A stretch of 64,000 nucleotides of DNA from the NCBI RefSeq assembly GCF_001591405.1, contig NZ_BCUV01000006.1, forward strand, positions 434,001 to 498,000, in the 5' to 3' direction. A program made the position numbers and the translations under genes. The DNA comes from Janibacter terrae NBRC 107853 (GTDB lineage Bacteria > Actinomycetota > Actinomycetes > Actinomycetales > Dermatophilaceae). Positions within the stretch are counted from its first letter, which is position 1. Each line of letters starts with the position of its first letter. Below the pieces are notes generated by a model. The model was not told where the DNA came from. It saw nothing but the letters and a program-made list of their open reading frames with translations, and ran no database searches. Below are positions 34,074-42,575 of this stretch, piece after piece.

Positions 34074-34793
34074 ATGAGCGACACCACCACCAGCATCACC
34101 GCCGACATCACGCACGGCGCCCACGCCTGGAACTACTGCCACGACGACATGCACGTGGACGGCGACTCCTGCCCCACCTGCCGCGGCTGGCTGACCCGCT
34201 GCCCCGACGAGCAGTGCCACGACGCCGCGCACGACGCCGAGTGGATCCCCGACCACATCAAGGCCAAGCGGCACGCCAAAGCCCTGCGTGACCGCCGACA
34301 GACCCCTCCGGCCCCGGAGGCGACGCCCGGGCAGGTGACCGGCCCGACTTCCCCCCGCGCCGGCATCCGCCCGGGCGTCAACCCCACCGACCGCGTCACC
34401 CTCAACGCCCCCTTCGCCGTCGAGCGCACCGTCACCGACGACGACGACTTCCTCGTGACCATCCGCCTCACCGACGAAGCCGCCCGCCAGCTCGCCCGCG
34501 ACCTCACCCGCCGCCACATGGCCGACCTGATCCTCCTCGCCCGCCTGCAGACCGCGGTCCGCCACCCCCACGCCAGCACGGAGACCGTCGCTGAGCACCA
34601 CCGCGTCATGAACCGCCTGTCCGGGTCACTCACCGCCCACGCCACCACCGTGTGGGAGCTGACCGTGCCCCAAGCCGAGGGCGTCCTCGAGGAGCTGCAG
34701 GAGGCCGCCGCGGAGCCCGAGATCTGCCTCGTCGGGACCTGCACGGCCTACGCCGTCGACGGCTACTGCGCCGGCCACGCGGACGGGATCTGA
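34074..34793 (+). CDS. Zinc-ribbon early phage protein
   Basis: This 239-residue protein has an N-terminal Cys/His cluster (YCHDDMHVDGDSCPTCRGWL, then CPDEQCHDAAH), a Pro-rich linker, a helical middle and a C-terminal CLVGTCTAYAVDGYC cluster. The ATG at 34074 has GAAAGGAAG upstream. A CPTCRGW motif recurs in the protein at 44734. It is not recognised. The metal clusters suggest a DNA- or protein-binding role. Confidence 0.65.
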   Translation: MSDTTTSITADITHGAHAWNYCHDDMHVDGDSCPTCRGWLTRCPDEQCHDAAHDAEWIPDHIKAKRHAKALRDRRQTPPAPEATPGQVTGPTSPRAGIRPGVNPTDRVTLNAPFAVERTVTDDDDFLVTIRLTDEAARQLARDLTRRHMADLILLARLQTAVRHPHASTETVAEHHRVMNRLSGSLTAHATTVWELTVPQAEGVLEELQEAAAEPEICLVGTCTAYAVDGYCAGHADGI

Positions 34794-34794
34794 C

Positions 34795-35202
34795 ATGGGC
34801 ACCACCGCCACCTTCACCCTCGCGGTCGCCGCGCTCCTGGCCTGCTCGCCCGCTGCAGCCCACGCCCCCACCGCGACCGTGACGCCCGGACCGGACCGGC
34901 CCGGCACGTGGGTCAACGAGGGCGCCGTCCTCGACACCACCAGCGTCACGCTCCTGGCCGACGAAGACCGGGACCCGTCCCCCATGCACCTCGCTCGCGC
35001 CTACGCCGCCCAGCGCGACTGGACCTGCGTCGCGCCGAGCGCCGCGGAGCTCGACGACACGTTCCTCGTCGTGCCCGTCCACCCCGTCGACGGGCTGCCC
35101 TACGGCGCGGCCGTCCGCGAGGTCGGTCTCGACGACGCCCTCGACGGGCGGGGCCGGTTCATCGTCCTCCTGGGCTGCGACACCCCGAAGGGCGGTGCCT
35201 GA
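34795..35202 (+). CDS. Putative secreted early phage protein
   Basis: This 135-residue protein has a signal-peptide-like start (FTLAVAALLACSPAAAHA, cleavage likely after AHA at about 24) and an exported domain with a Cys pair (WTCV and LLGCDT). It begins one base after the previous stop. A secreted protein in the early region is unusual and its role is unknown. Confidence 0.6.
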   Translation: MGTTATFTLAVAALLACSPAAAHAPTATVTPGPDRPGTWVNEGAVLDTTSVTLLADEDRDPSPMHLARAYAAQRDWTCVAPSAAELDDTFLVVPVHPVDGLPYGAAVREVGLDDALDGRGRFIVLLGCDTPKGGA

Positions 35203-35203
35203 C

Positions 35204-35353
35204 GTGGACACCCTGCTCGCCGTCCTGGCCGCAATGACCGTCATGGCTGGCCTCGGCCTCTTCGCCCGCCACGTCGCGGGCCACGTCCACCAGGACTCCC
35301 CGCACTACAACAGCCGCTGCCCGATCTGCGGACTCTCGAACGAGGAGGCCTGA
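35204..35353 (+). CDS. Microprotein with one TM segment and CxxC
   Basis: A 49-residue product starts at a GTG one base after the previous stop (TGAcGTG). It has an N-terminal hydrophobic helix (LLAVLAAMTVMAGLGLFA) and a CPICGL zinc or redox motif near the C-terminus. Coupled translation is the main support. Confidence 0.55.
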   Translation: MDTLLAVLAAMTVMAGLGLFARHVAGHVHQDSPHYNSRCPICGLSNEEA

Positions 35354-35354
35354 C

Positions 35355-35492
35355 GTGGACCCCTACCTCGACCCCGAGCTCTACGACCCCGAGATCCCGT
35401 GCCGCTCCTGCGGCCGGCACCAGGGCGAGTGCGAGCAGGCCGGCATGTGCTGCCGCCACTGCACTCACGACGCGCTGCCCGAGGCGGTCTGA
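35355..35492 (+). CDS. Cys-rich microprotein
   Basis: A 45-residue product starts at a GTG one base after the preceding stop. Six cysteines appear in CRSCGRH, GECEQAG and MCCRHC patterns, which suggests a zinc-binding mini-domain. Confidence 0.55.
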   Translation: MDPYLDPELYDPEIPCRSCGRHQGECEQAGMCCRHCTHDALPEAV

Positions 35493-35493
35493 C

Positions 35494-35577
35494 GTGGCCC
35501 TCTTCATCACCGGATGCGTCTTCGCCCTCATCGCCCACCGAGCCGGATGGCTCGACGACCCCAAGGACCCGTCATGA
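35494..35577 (+). CDS. Membrane micropeptide
   Basis: A 27-residue product starts at a GTG one base after the previous stop. It has a hydrophobic N-terminus (ALFITGCVFALIAH) and its TGA overlaps the ATG of the nuclease gene. It may simply couple translation. Confidence 0.4.
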   Translation: MALFITGCVFALIAHRAGWLDDPKDPS

Positions 35578-36509
35578 CCAGCCCCCGCCACGCCGAAGCC
35601 ACCGCCCAGGGCCGCTACTACAACCACCCCCAGACCGGGCAGCAGCTCATCTCCGTCACCAACGCTCTCTCCGTCGGCTGCGCCAAGCCCGCCCTCGTCC
35701 CCTGGGCCGCGAAGATCGTCGCCGAGGAGGCCATCGAGCAGCTGCCCATCCTCACCCACCGGCTGCGCACCGAGGACCCCGAGACCGTCCGCAAGGACCT
35801 GTCCCGATCGGTCACCGTCGCCCGCGACAAGGCCGCCGACATGGGCTCCCGAGTCCATGCCCTCGCCGAGGCCCACGTCCTGGGCGTCGACCTGGCCTAC
35901 GAGGACGGCGACGAGGACTGCGCCCCGTTCGTCGAGCAGCTCCTCAAGTTCTTCACCGATTTCGACGTCGACCTGCAGCGCGACGTCGAAGCGACCGAGC
36001 TGACCGTCGCCTACCCCGGACTCGGGTACGCCGGCACCCTCGACCTCCTCGTGCGCCTGCCGCTCGACGGGCACATCCCGGGCATGCCGACGAACCGCGT
36101 CGACGACCCGGCGAAGCGCGGCCTCTGGCTCATCGACTACAAGAGCAGCGCGACCCGAGCCGCCACGTCGGTATACGGGGAGTACGCCCTGCAGCTGACC
36201 GCGCTCCGGCGGGCACGGGAGGCGTGGACCCCCGACGGGGACATCGTCGCGATGCCGAAGGGGATCGTCGGCACCGCCGTGCTGAACCTGCGGCGCCGCA
36301 CCTACGAGCTCATCCCGCTGCCGTCGGGTGACGCCGAGTGGAACGCGTTCCAGGGCTGCCTCTCTCTCGCGAAGTGGATGCACTCCACCGGCGCAGATGT
36401 GGCCCGGGGCGATCACCGCCCCATCACCCCCACGGGCAAGGCGAAGCCGAAGCGCACCCGCAAGGCCGCCACCCCGAAGACCACCACCGAGACGACGAAG
36501 GCGGCCTGA
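35574..36509 (+). CDS. Cas4/RecB-like PD-(D/E)XK nuclease
   Basis: This 311-residue protein has the RecB-family nuclease core: GSRVHALAEAHVLG (His about 97), GYAGTLDLLVRL (Asp about 160) and LWLIDYKSS (D-x-K, about 186-192), then YALQLTALRRARE (motif QxxxY-like). The C-terminus is a Lys/Thr-rich tail. Phage homologues supply a 5'-3' exonuclease for recombination. Its position next to the directionality factor, DnaQ and SSB supports a DNA metabolism role. Confidence 0.82.
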   Translation: MTSPRHAEATAQGRYYNHPQTGQQLISVTNALSVGCAKPALVPWAAKIVAEEAIEQLPILTHRLRTEDPETVRKDLSRSVTVARDKAADMGSRVHALAEAHVLGVDLAYEDGDEDCAPFVEQLLKFFTDFDVDLQRDVEATELTVAYPGLGYAGTLDLLVRLPLDGHIPGMPTNRVDDPAKRGLWLIDYKSSATRAATSVYGEYALQLTALRRAREAWTPDGDIVAMPKGIVGTAVLNLRRRTYELIPLPSGDAEWNAFQGCLSLAKWMHSTGADVARGDHRPITPTGKAKPKRTRKAATPKTTTETTKAA

Positions 36510-36511
36510 CC

Positions 36512-37594
36512 ATGCCCATCCTCACCATCCAGCGCCGGCACGCCGAGCATGGGCGCATCCGCATCGGCCAGAAGGTCGCGACCCGATCGGGCAAGACCCG
36601 CCCGGACAAGCTCGACCGGTTCCGGTTCACCTCCGGCAACCGCGACCACATCGAAGCCCTCGCCACGCTCTACGGCGGCACGGCCGGCGAGTGGAAGAAC
36701 GGGTCGAAGACCGAGTACGAGGTCATCACCGACGCGCGATCCATCCCCGTCATCGCCGTCAAGGGCGGCATCTCCCAGTGGATGGAGACGTGGTCCGGCG
36801 GTGGCTGCACCCACCGGTGCGACGGCTACACCAACGTCCTCACCGACACCCCGTGCGACCCTGACGACCCGGCGCACGCCAACGCGAAGCCCACCACGCG
36901 CCTGTCCGTCATGCTCCGCGACCTCGAGTCCCTCGGCGTGTGGCGCCTGGAGACTCACGGGTGGAACGCCGCGGCCGAACTGCCGAACATGGTCGAGCTG
37001 TCGAACTTCGTCGGGGACTACGTGCCCGCGAACCTCGTGCTGCAGCAGCGCACCAGCGTCAGCAACGGCGAGACGAAGCAGTACGTGGTGCCCGTCCTCG
37101 ACCTGGCCATCACCAAGCAGCGACTCAACGAGGTCATGGCAGCGGCCGCCCCGGCAGGAGCGGCCGAGCTCGAGGCTGGCAGCAGCGACGCGCTGCAGCT
37201 CGAGCAGGCGCCCGCGGAGCGGCCGGACTACGAGCAGATGCTCGCCGACGCGGTCAGCGTGGAGGACTGCCAGAACGTGTGGCGCGCAGCCGGCGCCTCC
37301 GGGCACCTCGACGAGGACCTCAAGGACCTCATCACGGGCCGCGCGAAGGACATCAAGGCCACCACCGAGGCCGACGCCGACCTCGACCCCGCCCCCATCG
37401 ACGGCGAGATCGAGCCCGAGCCAGGCGGGTCCTCGTGGCAGGACGTGGTGGCCGCAGCGGGCGCCAAGGGCATCACCACCAGCCAGCTCGCGGAGCTCGC
37501 CGAGCAGCAGTTCGCACAGCCCGTCGCCGATCTGACCGGTGAGCAGCTGGCCGAGCTGCGGTCCGCCATCGAGTCCGGGGCGGTGGCGGCATGA
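36512..37594 (+). CDS. phiC31 gp3-like recombination directionality factor
   Basis: The 360-residue protein opens with the family pattern IQRRHAEHGRIRIGQKVATR, then RPDKLDRFRFTSGNRDHIE, LYGGTAGEW, MVTWSGGG-like METWSGGGCTHRCDGYTNVL, and KPTTRLSVMLRDLESLGVWR. I recognise this arrangement from the Gp3-like RDF family of actinophages with serine integrases. These factors bind the integrase and switch it to excision. The cysteines of CTHRC may bind zinc. The C-terminal 110 residues are acidic and variable. It lies 7 kb from the integrase in the early operon, as in phiC31. Confidence 0.78.
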   Translation: MPILTIQRRHAEHGRIRIGQKVATRSGKTRPDKLDRFRFTSGNRDHIEALATLYGGTAGEWKNGSKTEYEVITDARSIPVIAVKGGISQWMETWSGGGCTHRCDGYTNVLTDTPCDPDDPAHANAKPTTRLSVMLRDLESLGVWRLETHGWNAAAELPNMVELSNFVGDYVPANLVLQQRTSVSNGETKQYVVPVLDLAITKQRLNEVMAAAAPAGAAELEAGSSDALQLEQAPAERPDYEQMLADAVSVEDCQNVWRAAGASGHLDEDLKDLITGRAKDIKATTEADADLDPAPIDGEIEPEPGGSSWQDVVAAAGAKGITTSQLAELAEQQFAQPVADLTGEQLAELRSAIESGAVAA

Positions 37595-38358
37595 GCTGGC
37601 ACACCGGGCCGCTGGCCTTGTTCGATCTGGAATCAACCGGCGTCGACCCGCACCGCGACCGCATCGTCACCGCCGCCATCATTCACGTCATCCCCGGCCA
37701 GAAGCCGATCACCCACGAGTGGCTCCTCGACCCCGGCATCCCCATCCCGCAGGGCGCCACCGACGTGCACGGCATCTCCACGGAGTTCGCCAGCCACAAC
37801 GGCATGGCCGCGGCCGCCGGCGTCCACGCCATCGCGGACACCCTCATCCGCCTCGCCGGGCAATGGGTGCCCATCGTCGGCCACAACGTCACCTACGACC
37901 TCACCATGCTGTGGGCCGAGTCCATGCGTCACGGGCACCGCGACCACGTCGCGTCCCTCGAGGACCTCGCCACCGAAGGGTGCGTCGTCGACACGTTCGT
38001 CCTCGACAAGGCCGTCGACACCTACCGCAAGGGCTCCCGCAAGCTCGTCGACGTCGCCGCCCACTACGGGATCGCCCTCACCGAGCAAGAGGCCCACGGC
38101 GCGACCGCCGACGCCCTGGCCGCAGGACGCATCGCGTGGGTCATCGCCCAGCGGCACCCCCACCTCGTGCAGCGCGCCGCGAAGGACCTGCACGCGTGGC
38201 AGGTCATGGAGAAGCGCGGCCAGGCCGAGTCCTTCGGCCGGTACCTGCGCAAGCAGGGCAAGCCCGACGACGTGGCCCGTGAATGGCCCATCCAGAACCC
38301 ACCCGCGGACTGGTCACCGGACCAGCTCCCCGCTCCCCGAGAGGACACCGCAGCATGA
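37591..38358 (+). CDS. DnaQ-like 3'-5' exonuclease (DEDD)
   Basis: The 255-residue protein has ExoI LALFDLESTGVDP (D and E at about 12 and 14), ExoII VGHNVTYDLTML (about 94-105) and ExoIII HGATADALAAGRIAW (His and Asp at about 171-176), placing it in the DEDDh class. It probably proofreads or trims DNA during phage replication or recombination. It overlaps both neighbours by 4 nt. Confidence 0.9.
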   Translation: MSWHTGPLALFDLESTGVDPHRDRIVTAAIIHVIPGQKPITHEWLLDPGIPIPQGATDVHGISTEFASHNGMAAAAGVHAIADTLIRLAGQWVPIVGHNVTYDLTMLWAESMRHGHRDHVASLEDLATEGCVVDTFVLDKAVDTYRKGSRKLVDVAAHYGIALTEQEAHGATADALAAGRIAWVIAQRHPHLVQRAAKDLHAWQVMEKRGQAESFGRYLRKQGKPDDVAREWPIQNPPADWSPDQLPAPREDTAA

Positions 38359-38837
38359 GCAACCACTTCACGATCACCGGCAACATCGCCGAGCCCAACA
38401 AGGGCACCGGCAGCGACGGCAAGCCCGTCCTGAACCTGCGCATCGCAGACACCCCGCGCCGCAAGAACGACCAGGGCGAGTGGGAGGACGCCGGCGAGAC
38501 CATGTGGGTCGGTGCGGCCGTGTGGGGCGACGACGCGCTCGAGCTGGCCAAGGTCCTGACCAAGGGGTCGAAGGTCACCGCGTCCGGTCGGCTGACCCAG
38601 CGCACCTTCCAGGGCAACGACGGAACCGAACGGGTCGCGTTCGAGATCAAGGGCGCGGTCGTGGGCGTGGTGCCGCGTGCGCCGCGTGAGCAGGGCGACG
38701 CGTGGGGCGGCGGTCAGCAGTCGCGGCCCCCCGCGCAGCAGGCTCGCCCTCCGGCCGCCAAGCAGCAGGCCGCTTCCGCGCCGCAGCAGGGTTGGGGAGG
38801 TGGTGGCGATGTCTCCTACGACGAGCCCCCGTTCTGA
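38355..38837 (+). CDS. ssb: Single-stranded DNA-binding protein
   Basis: The 160-residue protein has an OB fold (FTITGNIAEPNKGT, KPVLNLRIADTP, VGAAVWGDDALELA, VTASGRLTQRTFQG), a Gln/Pro/Ala-rich linker and a C-terminal acidic tip DEPPF of the SSB tail that recruits partner proteins. The ATG at 38355 overlaps the DnaQ stop; the longer upstream frame is a shadow. Confidence 0.93.
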   Translation: MSNHFTITGNIAEPNKGTGSDGKPVLNLRIADTPRRKNDQGEWEDAGETMWVGAAVWGDDALELAKVLTKGSKVTASGRLTQRTFQGNDGTERVAFEIKGAVVGVVPRAPREQGDAWGGGQQSRPPAQQARPPAAKQQAASAPQQGWGGGGDVSYDEPPF

Positions 38838-39087
38838 CACGCCCCGCGCCGCGGCGCTAGACGCCGCACGCGCTGATGCGTGGAACAGCCTCCGGTTGCT
38901 TGCCTCGTGGGAGGGCGAGGGCATCCCCGGTCACGAGGAGGGGCGTCGCATCGTCACCGCGGCCCGCGGCAAGGCCAGCCCGTTCGGGTGGTCCTTCGAC
39001 GACGCGATGGACGTCATCGACCCCGCCGGCAAGTCCTACCCCGTCGTCATCGACCTCGTCTGGGCCGCACGCAAGGCCAACGCCTGA
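38809..39087 (+). CDS. Hypothetical phage protein
   Basis: A 92-residue protein starts at an ATG inside the end of ssb, with GGGGAGG upstream. It is helical (AALDAARADAWNSLRLLASW), with FGWSFDDAMDVIDPAGKSYP. No family is recognised. Confidence 0.55.
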   Translation: MSPTTSPRSDTPRAAALDAARADAWNSLRLLASWEGEGIPGHEEGRRIVTAARGKASPFGWSFDDAMDVIDPAGKSYPVVIDLVWAARKANA

Positions 39088-39193
39088 CCGGCCACCCCTC
39101 GAGCACCCGGACCCCACGACGGTGCAGGACACGACACCCGCCACGGGTCCGGGGCACACCACCCACCCACTCACTCACGAGGAGACGACCGAG

Positions 39194-39340
39194 ATGCACC
39201 ACCCCACACAGCCCCGAGCCGAGGACAACCCGGGCTCCACGCTCGGGCTCATCGCCGCCGCAGCCGCCGGGATCGCCGCGGCCACCACCTTCCTCGCGGT
39301 CATCGGCGTCGCCGCCCGCGCCCTCGGGCTCCTCCCGTGA
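39194..39340 (+). CDS. Small single-TM phage protein
   Basis: The 48-residue product has a hydrophobic segment LGLIAAAAAGIAAATTFLAV. ACGAGGAGAC lies upstream of its ATG and its stop overlaps the next GTG. The sequence between 39088 and 39193 holds no gene I can support. Confidence 0.5.
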   Translation: MHHPTQPRAEDNPGSTLGLIAAAAAGIAAATTFLAVIGVAARALGLLP

Positions 39341-39534
39341 CCGCCGCGCACGAGGTGCCCGCCACCGGTCCACGCCCGGGCGACATCGTCCGCACCCCCG
39401 CGGGGCGCCTGTGGCGCGTCGTCACCGTCTCCCGCGACATCGTGCGGGCCGTCGAGCTCGACACCGGCGTCCTCGCCCACCACGACGTCACCACCCTGAC
39501 CATCCACGAGCGCCACCCCGGAGGACCCCGATGA
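39337..39534 (+). CDS. Small phage protein with SH3-like beta pattern
   Basis: The 65-residue product starts at a GTG. PGDIVRTPAGRLWRVVTVS and VRAVELDTGVLAHHD look like a small beta-barrel of the KOW or SH3 type. It overlaps both neighbours by 4 nt. Confidence 0.5.
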   Translation: MTAAHEVPATGPRPGDIVRTPAGRLWRVVTVSRDIVRAVELDTGVLAHHDVTTLTIHERHPGGPR

Positions 39535-40007
39535 GCACCCCGACCACCAGCCACGTCACCTACCGCCACCCGCAGCACAGCAGCCCCGCGCTGACCATCG
39601 ACGGCGTCGATGTCACCCACGCGATGGAGGCCGGCTTCTCGATCCACGTGCCCGACCCGGGCGCGCCAGCGAGCCTGCGCGTCCGCGTCGTCGCCGACGA
39701 CTTCACCTTCGACGGCGACGCGACGGTCACCGTGAACGTCCCCGAACAGGTGCGGGCTGCGCTCACGGCCGCCGGCTGGACCCCACCCGAGGGCACCGAC
39801 CCCCGCCACGGTCTGCGCCTCGAGATCGTGCAGACGGACCCCGACATGTCGTGGAACGGCGCCCCTCACTTCCTGCGCCTGGCCGGTCGCAACGGCGAGA
39901 CCGTCATGCACTCCGAGAACTACGTGTCGCGCTCCAACGCCCGCCGCGCCGCCAAGGGCCTCGCCGCGAAGCTCGGCATCACCACAGTCCGTGAGATGAC
40001 GGCATGA
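39531..40007 (+). CDS. Phage protein with C-terminal DUF1508 (YegP-like) domain
   Basis: The 158-residue protein has an N-terminal beta-rich half (LTIDGVDVTHAMEAGFSIHV) of unknown type and a C-terminal DUF1508 pattern (HFLRLAGRNGETVMHSENYV, SRSNARRAAKGLAAK). DUF1508 modules are small alpha/beta units of unclear function. The start overlaps the previous stop. Confidence 0.65.
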   Translation: MSTPTTSHVTYRHPQHSSPALTIDGVDVTHAMEAGFSIHVPDPGAPASLRVRVVADDFTFDGDATVTVNVPEQVRAALTAAGWTPPEGTDPRHGLRLEIVQTDPDMSWNGAPHFLRLAGRNGETVMHSENYVSRSNARRAAKGLAAKLGITTVREMTA

Positions 40008-40555
40008 CCCGCATCCTCGGCATCGACCCGTCCCTGACCGGCACCGGCCTCGCGCTCCTCGACACCGACGACCACCTCGTCATCCCCACCGAGACGATCA
40101 CGACGAAGGGTGCCGCCGGCGCGACCCTCACCGCACGCCGCCAGCGGCTCGAGCGGCTCGTCGACATCATCGTCGGGAAGGCGATCGACCACGGCACCGA
40201 GCTCGCCGTCATCGAAACCCCCGCCCTGTCCAAGGCCAACACGGGCACGTCCATGCTCAACGGGCTGTGGTGGATGCTCGTCGCCCGCCTGGTCGGCGCC
40301 GGTATCGACGTCGTCGAGGTCGGCGCCGGGCAGCTGAAGACCTACGCCACCGGCAAGGGCAACGCGTCCAAGGACGCCGTCCTCCTGGCCGTCGCCCGCC
40401 GATACCCACACGTCGACGTCACCAGTAACGACGAAGCCGACGCGCTCGTGCTCGCCGCGATCGGCGCCCGCCTCGTCGGCCACGCCATCGACGAACTGCC
40501 CGCCACCCACACCCGAGCCCTCGCCAAGGTGGCCCGACCAGGGATCGCAGCATGA
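40004..40555 (+). CDS. RuvC-like Holliday junction resolvase
   Basis: The 183-residue protein has an RNase H fold with LGIDPSLTGTGLALL (Asp about 7), LAVIETPALSKAN (Glu about 69) and SNDEADALVLAAIGARL (Asp residues about 143-146), the acidic set of RuvC. It would resolve branched DNA before packaging. It overlaps both neighbours by 4 nt in the replication module. Confidence 0.88.
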   Translation: MTRILGIDPSLTGTGLALLDTDDHLVIPTETITTKGAAGATLTARRQRLERLVDIIVGKAIDHGTELAVIETPALSKANTGTSMLNGLWWMLVARLVGAGIDVVEVGAGQLKTYATGKGNASKDAVLLAVARRYPHVDVTSNDEADALVLAAIGARLVGHAIDELPATHTRALAKVARPGIAA

Positions 40556-40773
40556 GCACCCAGGCACCCCTCCTGCCCGGCCACGCCCCCGGATGGTCGT
40601 CACGCAAGGGCACCGCAGGCGCCGTCGAACAGCCCTGGGACGCAGACCTCCCCGCCCGCGTCTACGGCCTCTGCGAGTCCGGCTGGCACCACGACTGCCC
40701 GCAGGCGCCCCTGCTCGTCGCCGTGCCCGGTTGCTGCGCCTGCCCCTGCCACACCCCAGCAGGTGCCGCATGA
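40552..40773 (+). CDS. Cys-rich small phage protein
   Basis: The 73-residue product has cysteines near the C-terminus (LCESGWHHDCPQ and GCCACPCH) that could bind metal. It overlaps both neighbours by 4 nt. No family is recognised. Confidence 0.5.
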   Translation: MSTQAPLLPGHAPGWSSRKGTAGAVEQPWDADLPARVYGLCESGWHHDCPQAPLLVAVPGCCACPCHTPAGAA

Positions 40774-41954
40774 GCACGAAGCACGTCGCGTCCTGCGACT
40801 GCGGATGGACCGGCGGGCCCTACAAGAGCGAAGCAGTCGCCGCCTACGCCCTGCGCCTGCACTCCTGCGAAGCGCACCGCACCCGCCTCGCCGCCGCGGC
40901 GCGCAACCAGGCACGCCTCGCCCGAATCGCTCAGATCGACCGCAACCCCAAGCCCTGCACCCACCCCGACGAGCACGGCCAGCCCCGCCACCAGCACGGC
41001 ACCTACGTGGCCTACACCCTCGACCACTGCCGCTGCACCCCCTGCAGCCAGGCATCCGCCGACTACGAACGCGGCCGGGTGCGCCGCAACGCCTACGGCC
41101 GATCCAACTTCACCGACGCCGACCCCGTCCGCGAGCACATCGCCACCCTCATGACCGCCGGCATCGGGCTCAAGCAGATCACCCACCACACCGGCATCAA
41201 CGGCGGCGTCCTGTCCAAGCTTGTCTACGGCATCCCCGGGCAACGCCCGCCATCGCAGCGAGTCCGCACCGACACCGCCAGCAAGATCCTCGCGCTCAAC
41301 CCCCGCGACACCACCCTCCTCGCCGACGGCGCCCGCACCGACTCCACCGGCACCGCCCGCCGACTGCAGGCCCTGCACACCCTCGGGTGGGGTATCAACG
41401 CCATCGCCCGCCAGACCGGCCTCGACCGGCAGCGCCTCGACAACGCCATCCACGGCGGCAACATCGTCATGGGCACCCGCCGCGCCGTCACCGACCTGTA
41501 CGAGCAGCTGTGGGACACCCCGGCCCCCACCGCGACGAAGGGTGAACGCCTCGCGGCCACCCGGGCGAAGAAGCGCGCCGAAGCAGCCAGATGGGTGCCG
41601 CCGCTGGCGTGGGACGACGAGACCATCGACGACCCCACCGCGACCCCCCACGTCGACGACCGCGACGCACGCGACCGCAAGTCCGGCCGCGGAACCGGCG
41701 CCACCAACGCCGACGCCCTCCGAGACTGCGCCGTCGACTGGGGCCTCACCCTCGCCCAGGCCGCGCACCGACTCCACGTCACCAACGCCGCCATCAGCCG
41801 AGCCCTGGCCCGCCTCAACGACGACGACCCCGACCTCGCCAACGAGCTGCGCGCCGCCTTCCGCCGCAACGCCATCGCCCAAGGCCACGACCAGCCCACC
41901 CGCGACGGCCTGCCCGCACGCGTGCGCGACCGAGGCCGCAGGAATGCCGCATGA
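40770..41954 (+). CDS. Multi-HTH zinc-binding phage regulator candidate
   Basis: The 394-residue protein starts with a CDCGWTGG cluster and has a second cluster (CTHPDEH, HCRCTPCSQ). It carries three helix-turn-helix-like segments: GIGLKQITHHTGINGGVLSK (about 131-150), WGINAIARQTGLDRQRLDNA (about 208-227) and LTLAQAAHRLHVTNAAISRA (about 326-345). Repeated HTHs with zinc clusters occur in actinophage DNA-binding proteins. It may control the early-to-late switch, though its target is unknown. Confidence 0.65.
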   Translation: MSTKHVASCDCGWTGGPYKSEAVAAYALRLHSCEAHRTRLAAAARNQARLARIAQIDRNPKPCTHPDEHGQPRHQHGTYVAYTLDHCRCTPCSQASADYERGRVRRNAYGRSNFTDADPVREHIATLMTAGIGLKQITHHTGINGGVLSKLVYGIPGQRPPSQRVRTDTASKILALNPRDTTLLADGARTDSTGTARRLQALHTLGWGINAIARQTGLDRQRLDNAIHGGNIVMGTRRAVTDLYEQLWDTPAPTATKGERLAATRAKKRAEAARWVPPLAWDDETIDDPTATPHVDDRDARDRKSGRGTGATNADALRDCAVDWGLTLAQAAHRLHVTNAAISRALARLNDDDPDLANELRAAFRRNAIAQGHDQPTRDGLPARVRDRGRRNAA

Positions 41955-42196
41955 GCACGCTCAAGCGCCCTCTCCTCGCCCCGCTGCCCGGGCACGCGCT
42001 CTCCGTCACCCGGATGCCATGCGCCCGCGCCCACGTCGAGTGCACCTGCAGCGACCTGCGCCTCGCCGTCCACGCCTCCATGAAGTCCGCCGAACGCGCC
42101 GCCCTGCGGCACTACATCGACCACGCACCCGACGGACCTGAGAAGGCCCGCGCCCAGCAGCTGCTCGAGCAGATCACCGAGAAGAGGAAGCCATGA
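41951..42196 (+). CDS. Small phage protein
   Basis: The 81-residue protein has CARAHVECTCSDLR followed by a helical C-terminus. It is in a 4-nt overlap chain with both neighbours. No family is recognised. Confidence 0.5.
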   Translation: MSTLKRPLLAPLPGHALSVTRMPCARAHVECTCSDLRLAVHASMKSAERAALRHYIDHAPDGPEKARAQQLLEQITEKRKP

Positions 42197-42477
42197 CCGA
42201 CGACACGAAGACCGAGCGACCAAAGCGGCCCAAGAAGGCGCTCCGTCCCAACACCGCTATCGCCACCGGCATCCACCCCGTCACCCGGATTCCCCTCGCC
42301 CCCACCGACGGGCTCACCTACAGCGAGAAGCCCCGCTGCGAGACCTGCGTGCACCTCGACCTCGCCTACGAGGGCCGCACCGTCCGCGACTACACGTGCA
42401 CCTTCGTCGACACGTTCACGGCCGTAGAGCCCGAGTGGCCCGGCTGCTTCAAGCACGAGCCCCGACCCGAGACCTGA
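42193..42477 (+). CDS. Small Cys-containing phage protein
   Basis: The 94-residue protein has a Lys-rich start (TKTERPKRPKKALRP) and four cysteines in the second half (CETCVHLD, YTCTF, GCFKH), consistent with a zinc knuckle. The gap at 42478-42575 before the helicase holds no gene. Confidence 0.5.
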   Translation: MTDDTKTERPKRPKKALRPNTAIATGIHPVTRIPLAPTDGLTYSEKPRCETCVHLDLAYEGRTVRDYTCTFVDTFTAVEPEWPGCFKHEPRPET

Positions 42478-42575
42478 CCGCCCCCAGGCGACCCGGACCC
42501 CACCACCCGGCCCGGGTCGCCGAGAGGCAGCCAGCACCACAACCACCCACGCCCGCCACACCCCCAGCAGGAGCC

